DNA from: Bacillus sp. V5-8f
Lineage (GTDB): Bacteria; Bacillota; Bacilli; Bacillales; DSM-1321
Reading direction: 5' to 3'
NCBI RefSeq assembly: GCF_002863565.1
Contig: NZ_PGUW01000004.1
Coordinates: forward strand, 434,001-498,000
Length of the DNA: 64,000 bases
Positions within the stretch are counted from its first letter, which is position 1. Each line of letters opens with the position of its first letter. A program made the position numbers and the translations under genes. The notes below the pieces were generated by a model, which saw only the letters and a list, made by a program, of their open reading frames with translations, had not been told where the DNA came from and did not search any database. Below, piece after piece: positions 45,644 to 53,732 of the stretch.

Positions 45644-46585
45644 ATGAGTCGGTATAAAGGATACATAATGGTGATTATTGCAGCTTCGTTATGGGGAATC
45701 TCCGGAACAGCCGCCCAGCACTTATTTCAGCAATCCAATGTGGAAATGGGGTGGCTTGTTACAGTCAGGCTGCTCGCTTCAGGAATGCTTTTTTTGCTGT
45801 TTGCCCTATTAGGCGGCAAGAAGCAGGCAGTATGGAATGTTTGGAAAGGAAAATATTCCATCTTTCACTTTGTCCTTTTTGGTTTATTTGGAATGCTTGG
45901 GGTGCAGTTCACCTATTTTGCGGCTATTGAAGCCGGTAACGCAGCAGTTGCAACTTTGCTCCAATATGCAGCACCGATAATTATTATGGGTTACTATTTG
46001 CTAAAGCTCCGCAAATTTCCAAATCGTTTTGAAATCATTGCGGTGTTCTTAACGCTTATGGGAACATTTATGCTTTTGACAGATGGATCGCCAGAAACGC
46101 TTGCCGTATCTAAAACTGGGTTATTTTGGGGGATATTATCTGCATTCGCGTTGGCTTTTTATACGCTTTATTCAGACAAATTAGTTAGGGAATTCGATTC
46201 AATTATTGTTGTGGGATGGGGAATGATGATTGGAGGCCTGGTGTTATGTCTAGTATATTCTCCTTTTTCTCAGGCATTTGAGTCATTGGATTTTTATGCT
46301 GTAATATTGATTTTATTTGTCATTATATTCGGTACATTGATACCGTTTTATTTATTTATTGATAGCATGCGGTATATTACTCCGAAGGAAAGCAGTCTTC
46401 TTTCGTGTACAGAGCCTTTATCATCAGTCATTACATCGGTCTTTTGGCTGGGCGTTTCTTTCGGCATGTACCAGGCTCTAGGCGCAATCGGGATTATCTC
46501 TATGGTCATTCTCCTAACATTAAGCCCAAAACAGGTTGAAAGTGGCACTGTACCAGTGGACGAAATGGACACCAGATTTTCATGA
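45644..46585 (+). CDS. EamA/DMT superfamily transporter
   Basis: This 313-aa protein has 10 TM segments in two EamA repeats: MVIIAASLWGISGTAAQHLF and LFWGILSAFALAFYTLYS. AGNAAVATLLQYAAPIIIM and YITPKESSLLSCTEPLSSVI are the usual 'EP' motifs ending each repeat. The exported metabolite is unknown. SD GAGGGG before ATG. Confidence 0.87.
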   Translation: MSRYKGYIMVIIAASLWGISGTAAQHLFQQSNVEMGWLVTVRLLASGMLFLLFALLGGKKQAVWNVWKGKYSIFHFVLFGLFGMLGVQFTYFAAIEAGNAAVATLLQYAAPIIIMGYYLLKLRKFPNRFEIIAVFLTLMGTFMLLTDGSPETLAVSKTGLFWGILSAFALAFYTLYSDKLVREFDSIIVVGWGMMIGGLVLCLVYSPFSQAFESLDFYAVILILFVIIFGTLIPFYLFIDSMRYITPKESSLLSCTEPLSSVITSVFWLGVSFGMYQALGAIGIISMVILLTLSPKQVESGTVPVDEMDTRFS

Positions 46586-46691
46586 CATCCAAATGCCTAA
46601 ATTTCATTTTTCATGATGATTGCCTACTCAACATCTGCCTTATAGACATATTACTATAGGGAAAGAACACTTCACCATGAGGAGGAATATT

Positions 46692-47012
46692 ATGAATAAC
46701 GAACTTCAAATAGCAGATGATATGAGGATACGTCCGTTTGGCTTTGGACGGTGGGGCTTTGGTAGACCATGGGGCTTCGGCCGCTGGGGCTTTGGCCGTC
46801 CGTGGGGAGGTTATGGATTTGGAGGGCCTTGGGGCTTCGGATTAGGCTTTCCTTTCTTTGGAGGTTTATTGGGAGGACTTGCAGCGGGTACTTTACTTGG
46901 CGGCTTGGGCGGATACGGATATGGTTATCCAGGCTATGGGTATGGCTATGGCTACGGATACCCTGGCTATGGATATGGGTATGGCTATCCGTTTTACGGC
47001 GGCTTCATCTAA
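46692..47012 (+). CDS. Low-complexity Gly/Tyr/Phe/Trp-rich protein
   Basis: This 106-aa protein has an 18-residue polar leader (MNNELQIADDMRIRPFGF) that precedes repeats of the type FGRWGFGRPWG (residues about 17-40). A hydrophobic Gly-rich stretch (GLLGGLAAGTLLGGLG) and a tail of GYGYPGYG repeats (about 75-106) follow. Such aromatic/glycine repeats occur in coat or exosporium-associated proteins and could crosslink through tyrosines; function is not established. ATG 46692 has GAGGAGG about 8 nt upstream. Not all of the open frame back to 46620 is needed. Confidence 0.7.
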   Translation: MNNELQIADDMRIRPFGFGRWGFGRPWGFGRWGFGRPWGGYGFGGPWGFGLGFPFFGGLLGGLAAGTLLGGLGGYGYGYPGYGYGYGYGYPGYGYGYGYPFYGGFI

Positions 47013-47025
47013 GAAAGACGACTAT

Positions 47026-47049
47026 CGGGCAGGCATACTGCCCGTTTTT
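47026..47049 (+). terminator. Intrinsic terminator after the Gly/Tyr-rich gene
   Basis: CGGGCAG-gcata-CTGCCCG then TTTTT. Confidence 0.93.
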
Positions 47050-47230
47050 ATGTCCAGTCAATTAATCGCACCAGTCCCCTTAAAGCCCACCACAATAACC
47101 GAAATGGAAGAACGATCAATTCTGGTACATAGAAAAATAAATCGGCAAAAAAATCAGTCCATGAATACCTAGCTTGATTTCGTGATTTTCGTTTTTGCAG
47201 ATATTTCTTTCTGCGTTCTTTAAATGGCAT
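47048..47230 (-). CDS. Small membrane protein, function unknown (60 aa)
   Basis: The product has a very basic N terminus (MPFKERRKKYLQKRKSRNQ), then one hydrophobic, Trp-rich helix (about residues 30-55, ELIVLPFRLLWWALRGLV). The start is ATG 47230 with AAGGAG 7 nt upstream; the longer frame to 47266 overlaps this SD. It ends within the terminator of the convergent Gly/Tyr-rich gene. Family unrecognised. Confidence 0.6.
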   Translation of the reverse strand: MPFKERRKKYLQKRKSRNQARYSWTDFFADLFFYVPELIVLPFRLLWWALRGLVRLIDWT

Positions 47231-47288
47231 AGATACACTCCTTATAAACTGAGGTATTTTTTCCATCGGTTATGGGCAAGCATGTTTG

Positions 47289-47543
47289 TCAATGGCATGG
47301 CCCTTCATTAAAGAGCCTGTTTTTTTCATATAAGTTATGGAAGATTCTAAAGTGGAAGGCAAAATCATCGAATAGGTTCCTTTCATTTTCGGCAAAGCTG
47401 TAATTATCTAAAAAGGACTCGAGGATCCTGCTATTTTCTATTTTATCAAACAAACCGGAGACATAGAATTGATAGTTGAATTTTTCATAGAGAAATTCGT
47501 ATCCACTGTTTTCAAATATATCTTTCACCACACCTGCATCCAA
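47289..47543 (-). CDS. Hypothetical soluble protein (84 aa)
   Basis: It begins (TTG) MDAGVVKDIFENSGYEFLYE and is rich in Phe, Tyr, Asp and Glu (NLFDDFAFHFRIFHNLYE). It is predicted helical with no TM segment. A very good SD (AAAGGAGG, 7 nt spacing) supports the TTG at 47543. Next to the AI-2E family gene on the same strand, about 105 nt downstream of it. Family unrecognised. Confidence 0.6.
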   Translation of the reverse strand: MDAGVVKDIFENSGYEFLYEKFNYQFYVSGLFDKIENSRILESFLDNYSFAENERNLFDDFAFHFRIFHNLYEKNRLFNEGPCH

Positions 47544-47614
47544 TTAAATTCCTCCTTTTGGTGCATATTATTCCAGGGAAAAACGAATCTTAAACAACAG
47601 TGATAAAAATCAGG

Positions 47615-47641
47615 CAAAAAAATACCCGCCAACAGGCGGGA
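47615..47641 (-). terminator. Intrinsic terminator after the AI-2E family gene
   Basis: On the minus strand CCCGCC-tgtt-GGCGGG then TATTTTTTT. Confidence 0.88.
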
Positions 47642-47649
47642 ATTGATCA

Positions 47650-48744
47650 TCATTGGGAAAGGGTATCATCATATTTTCTTAGCCTGATAAAACGGTACGT
47701 ATTAAGGACGATTGCCTTTGAAACGGCATACGTCGGGACAGCCAGCAGCAGGCCGACAACACCGGCAAGACTTCCAGCCACCATTAATAACAGGATAATG
47801 GTTAATGGATGAACGTCCAGCTGCCTTCCCATAACCTGTGGAGAAATGAGATTGCTTTCAATCTGTTGGACAATTAGTACAACCAGTACAACCCAAAGGG
47901 CCATCATTGGTGAATCGATGAAACCAACGATGACTGCCGGAATAAGACCGATAAATGGCCCTACAAAAGGAATCACATTCGTAAGCATCGAGACGATGGC
48001 CAATATTAGCGGGTACTCCAGGCCAATGATCAAATAGCCTATATAAATGAATATTCCCACGAAGACGCTGACAAGAATTTGCCCCTGGATATAGGAGCTT
48101 AATGCCTCATCCATGTCTTTTAATACCCTGCGCCCCTCATCTTTATGTTGGTCAGGCACCAGCTTAAGGATTTGATCAGGAAGCCTGTCGCCATCCTTCA
48201 GCATATAAAACAGGACAAAAGGAATCAGGACAATGAGAACTAGTATGCTTGTCAGAGTAGAAAGGAAACCAACAGCTTTCGCACCTAAATTGGAAACGAA
48301 TCCGTTGATGTTTTCTGTAACCTTGTCGGACAGGTTTTCAAAAGAAAAATGTTCGTTTTTCTGAAACCGGTTCACGTACTCATTGTCATTTAAATCAATT
48401 ACAGTTTCCCTGACTTTTGTAATGTAGGTTGGCGTATTTTCAATCAGGCTGCTGAACTGCTTCTGAAGCGGAGGCCCGACGACAAACACGAGTGAGACGA
48501 TTAAGCCGATTGCGATCAAATAGATCATTAAGATCGAAAGCACCCGGGGAATAAATCTCGACAATAAATTCACGAGAGGACGTAGCAAATAATAAAGCAC
48601 ACCCGATAGAACGATCGGGGTAAACAAGGTAGTCACCATAACGGCAATTGGCGTAAAAATGAAATTAACTTTTGCGGAAAGTAAAACGATCAGCAAAATA
48701 ATGATAATTCCATAGCCGAGCCGGAACATTTTCGTTTGCGGCAC
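47650..48744 (-). CDS. AI-2E/PerM family membrane protein (YueF-like)
   Basis: This 364-aa protein has seven to eight TM segments. Family features: RFIPRVLSILMIYLIAIGLI, a cytoplasmic/external loop about 95-155, ILVLIVLIPFVLFYMLKDGD, and the C-terminal NVIPFVGPFIGLIPAVIVG with the conserved NPxxGPxxG-like segment. Relatives export various compounds or act as Na+/H+ exchangers; the autoinducer-2 role is not general. I preferred GTG 48744 (GGAG, 8 nt upstream, family-like N terminus) over the ATG at 48792, which lacks an SD. Confidence 0.83.
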   Translation of the reverse strand: MPQTKMFRLGYGIIIILLIVLLSAKVNFIFTPIAVMVTTLFTPIVLSGVLYYLLRPLVNLLSRFIPRVLSILMIYLIAIGLIVSLVFVVGPPLQKQFSSLIENTPTYITKVRETVIDLNDNEYVNRFQKNEHFSFENLSDKVTENINGFVSNLGAKAVGFLSTLTSILVLIVLIPFVLFYMLKDGDRLPDQILKLVPDQHKDEGRRVLKDMDEALSSYIQGQILVSVFVGIFIYIGYLIIGLEYPLILAIVSMLTNVIPFVGPFIGLIPAVIVGFIDSPMMALWVVLVVLIVQQIESNLISPQVMGRQLDVHPLTIILLLMVAGSLAGVVGLLLAVPTYAVSKAIVLNTYRFIRLRKYDDTLSQ

Positions 48745-48846
48745 AATATCAACTCCAATACGGTTTACAGCATAAAACACTGTTTCAATCATACATTATC
48801 CATCATAAATTGCAATCTTTAGTGTATCCAGATTTTCCCTTTGAAC

Positions 48847-48886
48847 AAAAACACACTCCCAAATGGAGAAGTGGAGTGTGTTTTTG
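48847..48886. terminator. Bidirectional-type terminator after the ABC-F gene
   Basis: AAACACACTCC...GGAGTGTGTTT, with A- and T-runs on both sides. It ends ykpA-like transcription on the minus strand. Confidence 0.88.
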
Positions 48887-48895
48887 CAATCGTTT

Positions 48896-50515
48896 TTAGT
48901 TATACATAGAAGCGACTTGCTTTTGGAGCTCGCTGTTTTCCAGGTATTCATCGTATGTTACTTGCTTATCTACCAATCCGTTTGGCGTGATCTCGATGAT
49001 ACGGTTAGCGATTGTTTGGATGAACTGATGGTCATGTGAAGCAAAAATCATTGAACCTTTAAAGTTAATCATCCCATTATTCAAGGCAGTAATGGACTCC
49101 AAATCCAGATGGTTGGTCGGTTCATCAAGCATCAATACATTTGAGCCGCTGAGCATCATTTTCGAAAGCATGCAGCGAACCTTTTCGCCTCCGGATAAAA
49201 CACTAGCCTTCTTCAGAACTTCTTCTCCCGAGAATAGCATTCTTCCAAGGAAGCCGCGGAGGAAGCTTTCACTTTGGTCATTAGGAGAATATTGACGCAG
49301 CCAGTCTACAAGAGTGACATCCTTTCCTTCGAAGAATTCAGCATTATCTTTCGGAAAATAAGCCTGGGAAGTTGTGACTCCCCATTTAAAAGAGCCTTCA
49401 TCAGGTTCGATTTCTCCAGCCAGTATTTTAAATAAAGTGGTTTTAGCGATTTCATCACGTCCGACCAACGCCACTTTATCTCCTTTATTCATGATAAAGC
49501 TGACATTATCCAATACCTTTACACCGTCCACGGTTTTGGAAATACCCTCGACGCGAAGCAAATCATTTCCGATTTCGCGTTCAGGCGTGAAATGGACATA
49601 AGGATAACGGCGGGAAGAAGGCTGGATGTCATCCAGGGAAATCTTATCAAGCAGCTTCTTTCGAGATGTGGCCTGCTTCGATTTTGAAGCGTTCGCACTG
49701 AAGCGGGCGATGAAGTTCTGCAGCTCCTTTATTTTCTCTTCCTTCTTTTTATTGGCTTCCTGTGCCAGTTTTGTAACTAATTGGCTGGATTCATACCAAA
49801 AATCATAGTTTCCGACATAAATTTTAATTTTGCCGAAATCGAGATCCGCAATATGCGTACAAACTTTGTTCAGAAAGTGGCGGTCATGCGATACGACAAT
49901 GACGGTGTTTTCAAAGTTGATCAAAAACTCCTCAAGCCATTGGATCGCCTTAAGGTCAAGGTGGTTGGTAGGCTCATCAAGAAGCAGGACATCAGGCTTG
50001 CCGAACAGTGCTTGGGCAAGTAAAACCTTTACTTTATCTCCACCTGTCAGTTCCGCCATTTTTTTGTTGTGAAGGTCCTCTTCAATGCCAAGGCCTTTTA
50101 ATAAAATAGCAGCTTCGGATTCAGCTTCCCATCCGTTTAGCTCAGCAAATTCGCCTTCCAGCTCCGCAGCTTTCATACCGTCTTCATCGGTGAAGTCAGC
50201 TTTCATATAGATGGCGTCTTTTTCCTGCATAACCTGGTACAAACGTGCATGACCCATGATCACGACGGTCATGACCTCCTGGTCTTCATATTCAAAGTGG
50301 TTTTGTTTTAAAACAGCAAGGCGTTCACCTGGCCCCATATGAACATCGCCAGTCTGTGCTTCAATTTCGCCAGAAAGGATTTTTAGGAAGGTAGATTTTC
50401 CGGCACCATTTGCTCCAATCAATCCGTAACAGTTTCCGGGCGTGAATTTTATATTTACATCTTCAAACAGCTTGCGGTCACCATAGCGCAAGCCGACATT
50501 AGTAACAGTAATCAT
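48896..50515 (-). CDS. ABC-F family ATPase (YkpA/YbiT-like)
   Basis: This 539-aa cytoplasmic protein has two ABC domains and no TM. The first has Walker A GANGAGKSTF, signature LTGGDKVKV and LLLDEPTNHLDL. The linker is Lys-rich (KKKEEKIKELQNF). The second has signature LSGGEKVRC and LMLDEPTNHLDLES. The second Walker A reads VGRDEIAKTTLF, missing the usual GxxGxGK glycine before Lys. ABC-F proteins act on the ribosome (translation regulation or protection). Start ATG 50515; the frame continues upstream without a ribosome site. Confidence 0.9.
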   Translation of the reverse strand: MITVTNVGLRYGDRKLFEDVNIKFTPGNCYGLIGANGAGKSTFLKILSGEIEAQTGDVHMGPGERLAVLKQNHFEYEDQEVMTVVIMGHARLYQVMQEKDAIYMKADFTDEDGMKAAELEGEFAELNGWEAESEAAILLKGLGIEEDLHNKKMAELTGGDKVKVLLAQALFGKPDVLLLDEPTNHLDLKAIQWLEEFLINFENTVIVVSHDRHFLNKVCTHIADLDFGKIKIYVGNYDFWYESSQLVTKLAQEANKKKEEKIKELQNFIARFSANASKSKQATSRKKLLDKISLDDIQPSSRRYPYVHFTPEREIGNDLLRVEGISKTVDGVKVLDNVSFIMNKGDKVALVGRDEIAKTTLFKILAGEIEPDEGSFKWGVTTSQAYFPKDNAEFFEGKDVTLVDWLRQYSPNDQSESFLRGFLGRMLFSGEEVLKKASVLSGGEKVRCMLSKMMLSGSNVLMLDEPTNHLDLESITALNNGMINFKGSMIFASHDHQFIQTIANRIIEITPNGLVDKQVTYDEYLENSELQKQVASMYN

Positions 50516-50766
50516 TTGCTCCGCATTCCTCCTTGACAATATCCTTAAAATTATATCATGAATGAGGGAGATCTGGAAAATGGTTTCTGTAGAAGCATTA
50601 ATAAACGGGCTAGTTTTCAGGTTTATATCAAAAACCACTGAAAATAACAAGGAGGAAGGTGAAGCCGCCTTCCTTCAGAAAAGACTTATTAATTCACTAA
50701 ACTGTATAAGCCTGTTGACTTATTATAAGAAAAGATGCTGTATGTCTTGGACCGTTCCTTCCGACA

Positions 50767-51489
50767 TTAACTTATTTCTTTAACGGGCTGTTTACCTGCG
50801 TACATTTGTTCTTTTTCCATTATGGTAACAAATACCTCGGCAATATGGGGATCCCATTGGGTTCCCTTTCCCTACCTTAAAATCTGCAGTGCCAGGGAAA
50901 CATCCATCCCATTTCGGTAGGTCCTGTCAGAAGTCATAGCGTCAAAGGCATCCGCTACGGCTATGATTCTGCTAAAAAGGGGAATTTATTTTCCAGTGTG
51001 GCAAGCGTACCATTCTTGACAGAATCCATCCCAAGTTTCAATTCATCAATAGGCTTTTGGATGTTATCCGAAAGAAGGACAGATCCACCGAATGCCACAA
51101 GAACCAATAACGCAAGGAAAATCACTGGTCAATTCGAAAAATCGTAGAGTACGTTTCGCTCTCCTTCCATCATATTGGCAAAGGTTAATAAACTGAAAAA
51201 CAAAATGGGAAACACCGCCAGAAACAGGGAGCTAGCAAGAAGTTTCTTTTTAATCCCCAGAAAATAAGTTTCTTTACCGTGTATCAAGTTAGCATCTTGT
51301 TTATTCATTTGCCGCGATATGTCGGTCAATAAAGGTTGAACCGCTTTTCATTGTCAGGAAATACTCAATTAGCGCGTGCATGGCCGACATCAATATAGCC
51401 CCAATAAAAGCTAAAAGCAATAGGAATGAGGAAGGTGCAAGTCCTTCATATGCATAAATAAAAAGGTCTATGGAATATGGAAGCGGCAT
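50767..51489 (-). pseudogene. Degraded HD-GYP membrane sensor gene with internal deletion
   Basis: Read on the minus strand, pieces are colinear but in different frames. Near 51489-51300 there is a membrane region (APSSFLLLLAFIGAILMSAM), then 51329-51129 (LASSLFLAVFPILFFSLL). A HAMP-like part follows (51129-50965, DNIQKPIDELKLGMDSVKNG). Next come HD-GYP fragments [20 protein letters not shown] and, after a frameshift, GTQWDPHIAEVFV, ending TAA at 50767. Most of the HD-GYP phosphodiesterase domain between ENKFP and [10 protein letters not shown] is deleted. The intact form would have been a c-di-GMP-phosphodiesterase-like sensor. Confidence 0.75.
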
Positions 51490-51665
51490 TGCCGCAAGAA
51501 ATCGATTATATTAAATTAGTTAAGCACCAACTGGATCACGAAAAAGGGAAACTTACTTACGAATTTTACTCTTCTGAGGAAATAAGGAAACCGACAATCG
51601 TGGCTGTAGACGTCATCCATAAACCTGAAGGCTGGAAAATCAGAAGTTTTGCAATGGATTCCTAA
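51477..51665 (+). pseudogene. Possible 3' fragment of another gene beside the HD-GYP remnant
   Basis: A 62-codon frame (IDYIKLVKHQLDHEKGKL and VAVDVIHKPEGWKIRSFAMD) reads like the end of a soluble beta-sheet protein. It has no SD and its 5' end abuts and slightly overlaps the opposite-strand HD-GYP remnant. A truncated C-terminal coding fragment left at the same deletion scar is the simplest explanation. An intact small gene is less likely. Confidence 0.35.
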
Positions 51666-51670
51666 TCGTC

Positions 51671-51716
51671 GTCAGTCTCCCCCTACTTTAACGCATCGCA
51701 GTAGTGGGGGACTGAC
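51671..51716. repeat. Long inverted repeat between fragment 51477-51665 and the GNAT gene
   Basis: GTCAGTCTCCCCCTACT at 51671-51687 pairs with AGTAGTGGGGGACTGAC at 51700-51716 over about 17 bp with two irregularities. A terminator for the flanking minus-strand gene is possible (no strong T-run), or a dispersed repeat. It would need a genome-wide comparison. Confidence 0.45.
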
Positions 51717-51720
51717 CCCT

Positions 51721-52242
51721 TTATAAATACACGAGTATGTCATGAATGTCCTCCCAGCCATATGCTACCTCTCTGAGTGGAGCTCCTGACATCAAAATTG
51801 GTTTTTTGTTGACGATTTTTCCCCCTAACGAGTCATAAAAGGAGCGGCAGGCGTTTTTTTCCAATGCCCAGATCACGAGGTTAGGGAAACCTTGCCCAAT
51901 TAACTCTTCAATGACTGGTTTCAACATCTTTTTCCCAATCCCTTTTCTTTGATGGCTTTCTAAAATGTAAAGGGCATATACTTCCCCTAAGTACTTGGGA
52001 TCACTAGTTTGTTCACGGCCGCCGCTGGCAAACCCTACGATTTCTCCACTTTTATCCTCAGCTATGTAAACAATGCTGTTGCCCTGTGTGATAATGTTTT
52101 CCCAAAATACTGCCTTTTCTTCAATGTTTAAACTCTTTAAATAGGCGCTAGGCACAATTCCCTTATAGGTAGTGTTCCAGCTATTGATATGTACATAGGC
52201 AATTGCCCTTGCATCCCTAATTGCTGCTTTTCGGATTATCAA
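51721..52242 (-). CDS. GNAT family N-acetyltransferase
   Basis: This 173-aa protein starts IIRKAAIRDARAIAYVHINSW and has the GNAT pattern with SIVYIAEDKSGEIVGFASGG, then LGEVYALYILESHQRKGIGKK (acetyl-CoA loop QRKGIG) and ALEKNACRSFYDSLGGK. The substrate is not predictable. TTG 52242 with AAAGGAG 9 nt upstream is preferred over the longer frame to 52311. No neighbour suggests a pathway. Confidence 0.85.
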   Translation of the reverse strand: MIIRKAAIRDARAIAYVHINSWNTTYKGIVPSAYLKSLNIEEKAVFWENIITQGNSIVYIAEDKSGEIVGFASGGREQTSDPKYLGEVYALYILESHQRKGIGKKMLKPVIEELIGQGFPNLVIWALEKNACRSFYDSLGGKIVNKKPILMSGAPLREVAYGWEDIHDILVYL

Positions 52243-52450
52243 AATACTTTTCTCCTTTTGTTTAAACTCGTGTTTCCAGCTATATTTTACCTCATTTCGA
52301 GGGAAGAACAACTTCGTTCATTTAGTAAATCAAATTAAATAATATCCGGCTTCGATTTCATTAATCCATGTTTACCTTCCACGGTTTTAGGTTATGAAAA
52401 TATAGTAGGTAAAAACTAACCACCCAAAGCTGAAAGGATGAATCAATCAA

Positions 52451-52642
52451 ATGAAGTTGAAGGTATCATTTTATTTCCCCAGCGGGGCAGAAGTTTCCCA
52501 CGAAACAGAAGGGGAAGATTCCACACAATTAATCAGCAATATTCAAAAGCACCGATACTATAACATGGTGAAAGAAAATACACACTATGTAGTAGACACG
52601 GAAAAAGCTGCGTACTTTAGTGTTACTGAGATTAATGAATAG
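52451..52642 (+). CDS. Hypothetical small protein (63 aa)
   Basis: The product MKLKVSFYFPSGAEVSHETE ... YVVDTEKAAYFSVTEINE is acidic and beta-rich. AAAGGA lies 12-13 nt before the ATG, rather far but usable. A terminator follows immediately, supporting an expressed gene. Family unrecognised; short Bacillus proteins of this layout exist. Confidence 0.6.
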   Translation: MKLKVSFYFPSGAEVSHETEGEDSTQLISNIQKHRYYNMVKENTHYVVDTEKAAYFSVTEINE

Positions 52643-52650
52643 TTAGCATG

Positions 52651-52677
52651 AGCGGCCGGGAAAACGGCCGCTTATTT
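52651..52677 (+). terminator. Intrinsic terminator
   Basis: AGCGGCCG-ggaaaa-CGGCCGCT then TATTT. The next roughly 290 nt hold no gene I can support. Confidence 0.85.
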
Positions 52678-52967
52678 AATTTCTCAAACCATTGGCGATT
52701 CAAAAGTGGGCGGTACGAACAATAAGATAAATATGCAGCGCCTTAGGTTGGAAGATCACAATTAAAGTAGGAATTATGCAAGAAACAGAGATGAGTCGCA
52801 ACTTCAAATAAACTAGTCATTCGTTCAAAAGTTGAATTACATAAAAGTTCACATCCGTTGAATCCAAGGGTTCATTACAATGTTGATGACCTTTCCTCAT
52901 TTTTTTTGCCAGACTTTGCCCAAATAGGGTAAAGTTAAGTTAATGACTCTCTAAAAAGGAGACCCTT

Positions 52968-53390
52968 ATGAAAATTGACCTTACAAATCAACAGTACGAA
53001 CTATTAGTGAAACTGATTGAATATGGAATGTGGGTGGTAGATTCTGAAAACCCCGAATCACCTAATAATGATTACCGGGAGGTGGAACAAACCATTTTAG
53101 CAAGTGCAGAGAAATTTCAATTCTTCGATATAATCCAGAACAAGGACCAAAATCTGTTAGAGCCAGCACCTCCATTGCAGAATGAAATATTCCAGGTGTT
53201 GGATTCCTATGAAGATATGGTGTTTTGGGATAAATTTGTCTATTACATGGCCCGCAAAGACATTGATACTGAGCACCAAATTCATAACTATAATGAGGAG
53301 CAATATATGGACCGGCTCATGGAACTGGAAGAGTATTATCATGAGGAATTTAAACGTTTTGGGGTGGGGAAAGTCAAAATCGAGGACTAA
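52968..53390 (+). CDS. Hypothetical protein (140 aa)
   Basis: This acidic soluble protein begins MKIDLTNQQYELLVKLIEYG and is almost entirely helical, with a Tyr/Glu-rich C-terminal half (EEQYMDRLMELEEYYHEEF). It has no cysteine or TM. AAAGGAG 7 nt before ATG. It looks like the small helical DUF proteins common in Bacillus, but I do not recognise the family. Two terminators follow downstream. Confidence 0.65.
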   Translation: MKIDLTNQQYELLVKLIEYGMWVVDSENPESPNNDYREVEQTILASAEKFQFFDIIQNKDQNLLEPAPPLQNEIFQVLDSYEDMVFWDKFVYYMARKDIDTEHQIHNYNEEQYMDRLMELEEYYHEEFKRFGVGKVKIED

Positions 53391-53462
53391 AGGAAACAAA
53401 TCAGTATGGGTACCGCGATTGAAACCAGTAGTTTGTTTGTTCCCTTCCCATTGCGCATAAAA

Positions 53463-53518
53463 AAGAACCAGCCTTTCGAAAATGATGATATCATTGAACG
53501 AGGAGCTGGTTCTTATTT
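53463..53518 (+). terminator. Terminator hairpin after the 140-aa gene
   Basis: AAGAACCAGC at 53463-53472 pairs with GCTGGTTCTT at 53505-53514, with inner ATGATATCAT palindrome in the loop, then ATTTAT. Confidence 0.75.
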
Positions 53519-53608
53519 ATTTCTGAAGTTTCCAATTTTTATAGTACGAGTATTTTTATAGCATTTGGTTTATCAATCGGCAAGGTAGATTGGTCTAATC
53601 CATTTATA

Positions 53609-53645
53609 AAGGCCGCTCTATCCATCGATGAGCGGCTTTTTTCTT
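53609..53645 (+). terminator. Second intrinsic terminator
   Basis: AAAGGCCGCTC...GAGCGGCTTTT followed by TTTT. No gene lies between this and the previous hairpin. Confidence 0.75.
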
Positions 53646-53732
53646 CTGGCTGCTTCAATTCTTGTAATAAGTGGGATTTTCCCTATCGCTAAGCATATGG
53701 TCTTTCAACCGGGGTAGCGCCATTGCCTCAAC

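Noticed and set aside
46692-47012. Tandem repeats of the Gly/Tyr-rich gene as a DNA repeat or CRISPR array
   Set aside because: The repeats are codon-level repetition inside one reading frame, with no spacer structure.
47048-47266. Longer 72-aa version of the small membrane protein
   Set aside because: The extra N-terminal codons overlap the SD of the ATG at 47230, which gives the better start.
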